In this document: positions 60,723-64,000 of the stretch, piece after piece
Numbering within the stretch: position 1 is the first letter of the stretch
Layout of the letters: every line of letters starts with the position of its first letter
Assembly: GCA_036782715.1 (NCBI GenBank)
Contig: DAIPYN010000007.1
Coordinates: 1 to 64,000, forward strand
DNA length: 64,000 nt
Source of the DNA: UBA3478 sp036782715
GTDB taxonomy: Bacteria > Bacteroidota > Bacteroidia > Flavobacteriales > Flavobacteriaceae
Direction: 5' to 3'
Notes under the pieces: model-generated
What the model was told of the DNA's origin: nothing
Databases searched by the model: none
The model's input: the letters and a program-made list of their open reading frames with translations, nothing else
Program-made: the position numbers and the translations under genes

Positions 60723-61859
60723 ATGAATTTAGATTTAGGTTATCGAATTACCCTAAACTCCCCAGAAGAAAAGTCTCCTTTTCAGAGACTCTATGATATA
60801 TTTCAGGAGTTAGTTACCCATACCTCTGGTGATGTTGAGGAAGCTATTGATTGGTTAAGAGAACTAGACAAAGAGTACGAACTCACCACTGACGAATACA
60901 CTATTGATGACTTTATAGACGATTTACTCGAAAGAGGAGTGGTGCGCCAAGAGTTTGAAGATGATCCTACAGATGGTGATACCCCTTCAGAAGCTGTTAA
61001 AAAGCTTAAAGCCACAGCCAAGCTTGAACGTGAACTTCGTAAAAGAGCACTAAATCAGATTTTTGGGAAACTAAAGAAGGGGCAAAAGGGAAATCATAAT
61101 ACGAAATCTTCAGGTGTCTCTGAAGAACGGACAGGGTTTACAAGACCATATCGATACGGAGATTCGGTGGATCAGATCGACATGAATCAATCGCTTAAAA
61201 ACGCGATGCTTCGTTCAGGTATTGATAATTATACGTTAGATCACGATGATCTAGAAGTCTACGAATCAGAACATAAGTCTCAAATGAGCACTGTTCTTAT
61301 GATTGACATCAGTCATAGTATGATTCTGTACGGGGAAGATCGAATTACACCAGCGAAAAAAGTAGCGATGGCGCTATCTGAGATGATTACTACACGTTTT
61401 CCAAAAGATAGCCTCGAAATTATTGTTTTCGGAAACGATGCTTGGCCGATTTCAATTGCTGAATTACCGTATCTTAAAGTAGGGCCTTATCACACTAACA
61501 CTGTGGCTGGATTAGATTTAGCCCTGCAGTTATTGAAACGTAAGAAAAATACCAATCAACAAATTTTTATGATTACCGATGGAAAGCCTAGTTGTATTAG
61601 GATGAAAGACGGGACGTATTATAAAAACAGTGTTGGTTTAGATGAAATGATTGTAGAGGAGTGCTATCAAAGAGCACGTTTTCTAGCCAAAAGTAAAATA
61701 CCTGTAACCACTTTTATGATTGCTCAAGACACTTACTTGATGCATTTTATTCAAGAGTTTACAAGATTAAACAGAGGCAAAGCGTTTTACACTGGCCTAG
61801 ATGATTTAGGCTCAATGATTTTTGAGGATTATACTGCAAATAGAAAAAGAAGATTATGA
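60723..61859 (+). CDS. VWA-domain protein, partner of the following ATPase
   Basis: 378 residues from ATG 60723 (the frame opens at TTG 60705, inside the promoter). The first ~180 residues are charged, with helical segments. The C-terminal VWA domain has the metal-ion-dependent adhesion site: VLMIDISHSMILYGEDRITPAKK (DxSxS; in part) near 198, the Thr/Asp region KVGPYHTNTVAGLDLAL, and FMITDGKPSC near 280. It overlaps the ATPase gene by 4 bases (ATGA). VWA proteins paired with AAA+ ATPases usually act as chaperone-like machines for metal insertion or protein maturation, as in Mg-chelatase; the client is unknown. Confidence 0.88.
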   Translation: MNLDLGYRITLNSPEEKSPFQRLYDIFQELVTHTSGDVEEAIDWLRELDKEYELTTDEYTIDDFIDDLLERGVVRQEFEDDPTDGDTPSEAVKKLKATAKLERELRKRALNQIFGKLKKGQKGNHNTKSSGVSEERTGFTRPYRYGDSVDQIDMNQSLKNAMLRSGIDNYTLDHDDLEVYESEHKSQMSTVLMIDISHSMILYGEDRITPAKKVAMALSEMITTRFPKDSLEIIVFGNDAWPISIAELPYLKVGPYHTNTVAGLDLALQLLKRKKNTNQQIFMITDGKPSCIRMKDGTYYKNSVGLDEMIVEECYQRARFLAKSKIPVTTFMIAQDTYLMHFIQEFTRLNRGKAFYTGLDDLGSMIFEDYTANRKRRL

Positions 61860-63307
61860 ATGTTAGCGAACTAAAAACACTAGGTGATTTAAAGAAGATC
61901 AACTATCAACCAAAAAGTATAAAAAGAGAGATGAGAGAAAATCTCATCCGTCATACACGTGATGGGAAAGAACTTTTTGAGGGGATTCAAGGATACGAGC
62001 ACAGTGTAATCCCTCAATTAAAGCAGGCAATTCTCGCGGAGCATAATATTAATTTTCTTGGATTACGTGGTCAAGCGAAAACAAGAATGGCCCGTCAAAT
62101 GATTGAATTACTCGATGAATATATTCCGATTGTATCAGGATCAGAAATTAATGACGATCCTTTACAGCCTATATCTGACTTTGCAAAAAACACAATCAAT
62201 GAACTAGGTGACCAGACCCCAATAGATTGGCTACATCGATCAGAAAGGTTCTTTGAGAAATTAGCTACCCCTGATGTAAGTGTTGCAGATCTAATCGGTG
62301 ATGTAGACCCGATTAAAGCAGCTAACCTGAAATTAGCCTTGTCTGATCCAGAGGTTATTCATTACGGCATGGTTCCAAGAGCCAATCGATGTTTATTTGT
62401 CATTAATGAATTACCAGATCTTCAGGCAAGAATTCAGGTTTCGTTATTTTCTATCCTACAAGAAGGAGAGGTACAGATCCGCGGATTCAAGCTACAACTT
62501 CCATTAGATGTAGCATTCGTATTTACCGCGAACCCTGAGGATTATACCAATAGAGGTAGTATCGTTACGCCACTAAAAGATCGAATAGGGTCTCAAATCG
62601 TTACCCATTATCCTAAAGACCTAGAAATCGCTAAGGCGATAACTGCTCAAGAAGCAAAATGGAACTCAACCACCAGTATAGCTATACCGGAGCCTGCAAG
62701 AGATATTATTGAATCGATTGGGTTTCAAGCTAGAAGTAGTGAATATGTAGATGCTAAAAGTGGGGTTTCAGCTCGGTTAAGCATTTCTGCATTTGAGCAT
62801 ATGATGAGTCATGCCGAACTGCGGTTAATCGAAAATGGACAGGAGAGTGGAACAATCCGTGTCTCTGATATTCTAGCTGTAGTGCCAGCAATAACAGGAA
62901 AGGTTGAGTTAGTATATGAAGGAGAAAATGAAGGTCCTGTATTTGTCGCTGAACACCTTATAGAACATGCAATCAAGCAGATCTTTGAAGATTATTTTCC
63001 AAAAATAGAAAAGTTGGAGAAGAAAGGGGTAGAGACACCTTATGATGAACTTTATACCTGGTTTTATGAAAATGACGCCTTAGAACTTCACGACAACGCA
63101 GATGACACCTACTACCGTCAGTGTCTTGATCAAATCAAACCTTTAGAACAGCTTTTAAATAAATATGCACCTAAAGCCGAAGGCGATTTGAAATACTTTT
63201 TTAAAGAATTAGTGGTTTTCGGATTAGTAGCCAGTCAAAAACTAGCTAAAGGAAGGTTTGAGAACACAACGACGATTAATGACTTATATAGCAGCTATTT
63301 TTCTTGA
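61856..63307 (+). CDS. MoxR/Mg-chelatase-like AAA+ ATPase with atypical Walker motifs
   Basis: The 483-residue protein has the AAA+ layout of the ChlI/MoxR group. The P-loop reads LGLRGQAKTRMARQM near 62, with Ala in place of the usual Gly before Lys. The Walker B region is CLFVINELPDLQARIQVSLFSILQEG near 176 (in part), with Asn-Glu in place of Asp-Glu. Sensor 1 is VFTANPEDYTNRGSIVTPLKDRIGS (in part). Similar departures occur in relatives I have seen, so activity may be retained. It is coupled to the VWA gene before it (4-base overlap) and to the DUF2461 gene after it (gap 2 bases). Confidence 0.88.
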   Translation: MNVSELKTLGDLKKINYQPKSIKREMRENLIRHTRDGKELFEGIQGYEHSVIPQLKQAILAEHNINFLGLRGQAKTRMARQMIELLDEYIPIVSGSEINDDPLQPISDFAKNTINELGDQTPIDWLHRSERFFEKLATPDVSVADLIGDVDPIKAANLKLALSDPEVIHYGMVPRANRCLFVINELPDLQARIQVSLFSILQEGEVQIRGFKLQLPLDVAFVFTANPEDYTNRGSIVTPLKDRIGSQIVTHYPKDLEIAKAITAQEAKWNSTTSIAIPEPARDIIESIGFQARSSEYVDAKSGVSARLSISAFEHMMSHAELRLIENGQESGTIRVSDILAVVPAITGKVELVYEGENEGPVFVAEHLIEHAIKQIFEDYFPKIEKLEKKGVETPYDELYTWFYENDALELHDNADDTYYRQCLDQIKPLEQLLNKYAPKAEGDLKYFFKELVVFGLVASQKLAKGRFENTTTINDLYSSYFS

Positions 63308-63309
63308 TT

Positions 63310-63981
63310 ATGAATCAAATTCCTAAGAGTCTTTATACGTTTTTAGACGAGATAAAAAATAATAATGATAGAGAGTGGTTCGCTGAAAACAAGAATCGTT
63401 ACAACCAATTAAAAAATAGTTCATCACTCGTTTTTGACGATATACAAAGAGGGTTAGGGGCAACAGATCAACTTGAAAATCACAAAATTTTCAGAATTTA
63501 CAGAGACGTTCGATTCTCTAAAAATAAATTACCCTTTAAGACTCATTTATCAACGTCTATTCATCGTGAGGGCAAACAAGTACGTGGCGGATACTATATT
63601 CACTTAGAGCCAAATAATAATTTTATCGCCTGTGGTTTTTGGAATCCTAACAAAGAAGATCTTTTTAGAATTCGAAAAGAATTAGAATTAGAATATGAAG
63701 AGTTTTCTAATCTTCTTAGTAAAAAGGATTTAAAGAATCAATGGGGAGAACTCTTCGGAGAGCAGCTAAAGTCTTGTCCAAAAGGTTTTGATAAAGAACA
63801 TGAGGCTATTCAATGGTTGCGGTTTAAGCAATTCATTCTAAAAAAGAATTTTACAAATGAGGAGTGCCTGAGTGAAGGTTTTTCAGAAAAAGTCATACAA
63901 AGCTTTGTTGCTGCTCGACCATTTCTAGATTTTATGACTCTTGCCCTTACTACCGATCTTAATGGAGAGCCTATCGTTTAA
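63310..63981 (+). CDS. DUF2461 (TIGR02453) family protein
   Basis: A 223-residue protein from ATG 63310. Family marks: LYTFLDEIKNNNDREWFAENKNRY (in part) near the N-terminus, KIFRIYRDVRFSKNKLPFKTHLS near 60-80, and GGYYIHLEPNNNFIACGFWNPNKEDL (in part) near 97. DUF2461 proteins occur widely in bacteria and fungi with no known function. Sitting directly behind the VWA and ATPase genes suggests co-expression; whether they work together is unknown. The remaining 19 bases of the window contain no feature. Confidence 0.88.
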   Translation: MNQIPKSLYTFLDEIKNNNDREWFAENKNRYNQLKNSSSLVFDDIQRGLGATDQLENHKIFRIYRDVRFSKNKLPFKTHLSTSIHREGKQVRGGYYIHLEPNNNFIACGFWNPNKEDLFRIRKELELEYEEFSNLLSKKDLKNQWGELFGEQLKSCPKGFDKEHEAIQWLRFKQFILKKNFTNEECLSEGFSEKVIQSFVAARPFLDFMTLALTTDLNGEPIV

Positions 63982-64000
63982 GCGGCATCGATTCGATCAA

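Noticed and set aside
1..64000. CRISPR arrays, tRNA or rRNA genes, insertion sequences, prophage
   Set aside because: I saw no regularly spaced direct repeats, cloverleaf genes, transposase or phage proteins in reading the gaps and genes; the window is continuous core genome.

Overview
The window is 64 kb of densely packed bacterial chromosome. It most likely comes from a marine, free-living member of the Bacteroidota (Flavobacteriales or a Cryomorphaceae-like lineage). The evidence is the AT-rich composition, the near absence of Shine-Dalgarno sequences before starts, and repeated promoter -7 boxes of the Bacteroidota type TAnnTTTG at sensible distances from genes. Family content agrees: an OMP beta-barrel TonB-type receptor with a carboxypeptidase-regulatory N-terminus, the lpxC-fabZ fusion, the bifunctional hisB, a TIGR02757 protein, a Met-zincin protease and several small Bacteroidota-only families. 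I see no rRNA, tRNA, IS element, prophage or CRISPR array; this is core genome.

Layout. 1-4.5 kb: end of an unknown gene, fumC, a 55-residue membrane peptide, and a TonB-type receptor at the end of a prfB operon. 5-6.1 kb: prfB, whose reading frame contains a classical programmed +1 frameshift. 6.2-14.3 kb: a secreted zinc protease, an oligopeptidase B-like enzyme, then a PLP-enzyme pair (CBS/CysM-like enzyme plus alpha-oxoamine synthase) facing an N-acyltransferase-like gene; I read this as a candidate sulfonolipid (capnine) locus. 14.3-19.5 kb: YfhO-type membrane protein, glycosyltransferase and flippase. 19.4-31.5 kb: DNA repair and housekeeping (uvrA, nth, bcp, metallo-hydrolase, esterase, a degenerate dihydroorotase, S10 peptidase, ABC ATPase, msrA). 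31.5-39.7 kb: serC with a LuxC-like acyl-CoA reductase and a divergent ferredoxin, ychF, and topoisomerase IV (parE-parC). 39.7-47.2 kb: lipoprotein, M14 peptidase, Lrp regulator, aroB, proline dehydrogenase, an alanine dehydrogenase-like protein, tsaE and an HD hydrolase. 47.2-53.6 kb: lipid A genes lpxD-lpxC/fabZ-lpxA with efp, then sucD, fabG and an SPFH protein. 53.6-60.7 kb: a complete histidine operon (leader-hisG-hisDC-hisB-hisH-hisA-hisF-hisIE). 60.7-64 kb: VWA protein, MoxR-like ATPase and a DUF2461 protein.

The strongest regulatory signals, all read directly from the bases, are a histidine attenuator (a 17-residue leader peptide with four consecutive His codons, a 12-bp terminator stem and a 9-bp antiterminator) and the prfB frameshift site. 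Other points of interest are a hisD-hisC gene fusion, the candidate sulfonolipid genes, several enzymes that have lost signature catalytic residues, face-to-face overlapping divergent promoters, and convergent gene ends that overlap by 4-17 bp. Functions are assigned from recognised motifs; no database search was run.
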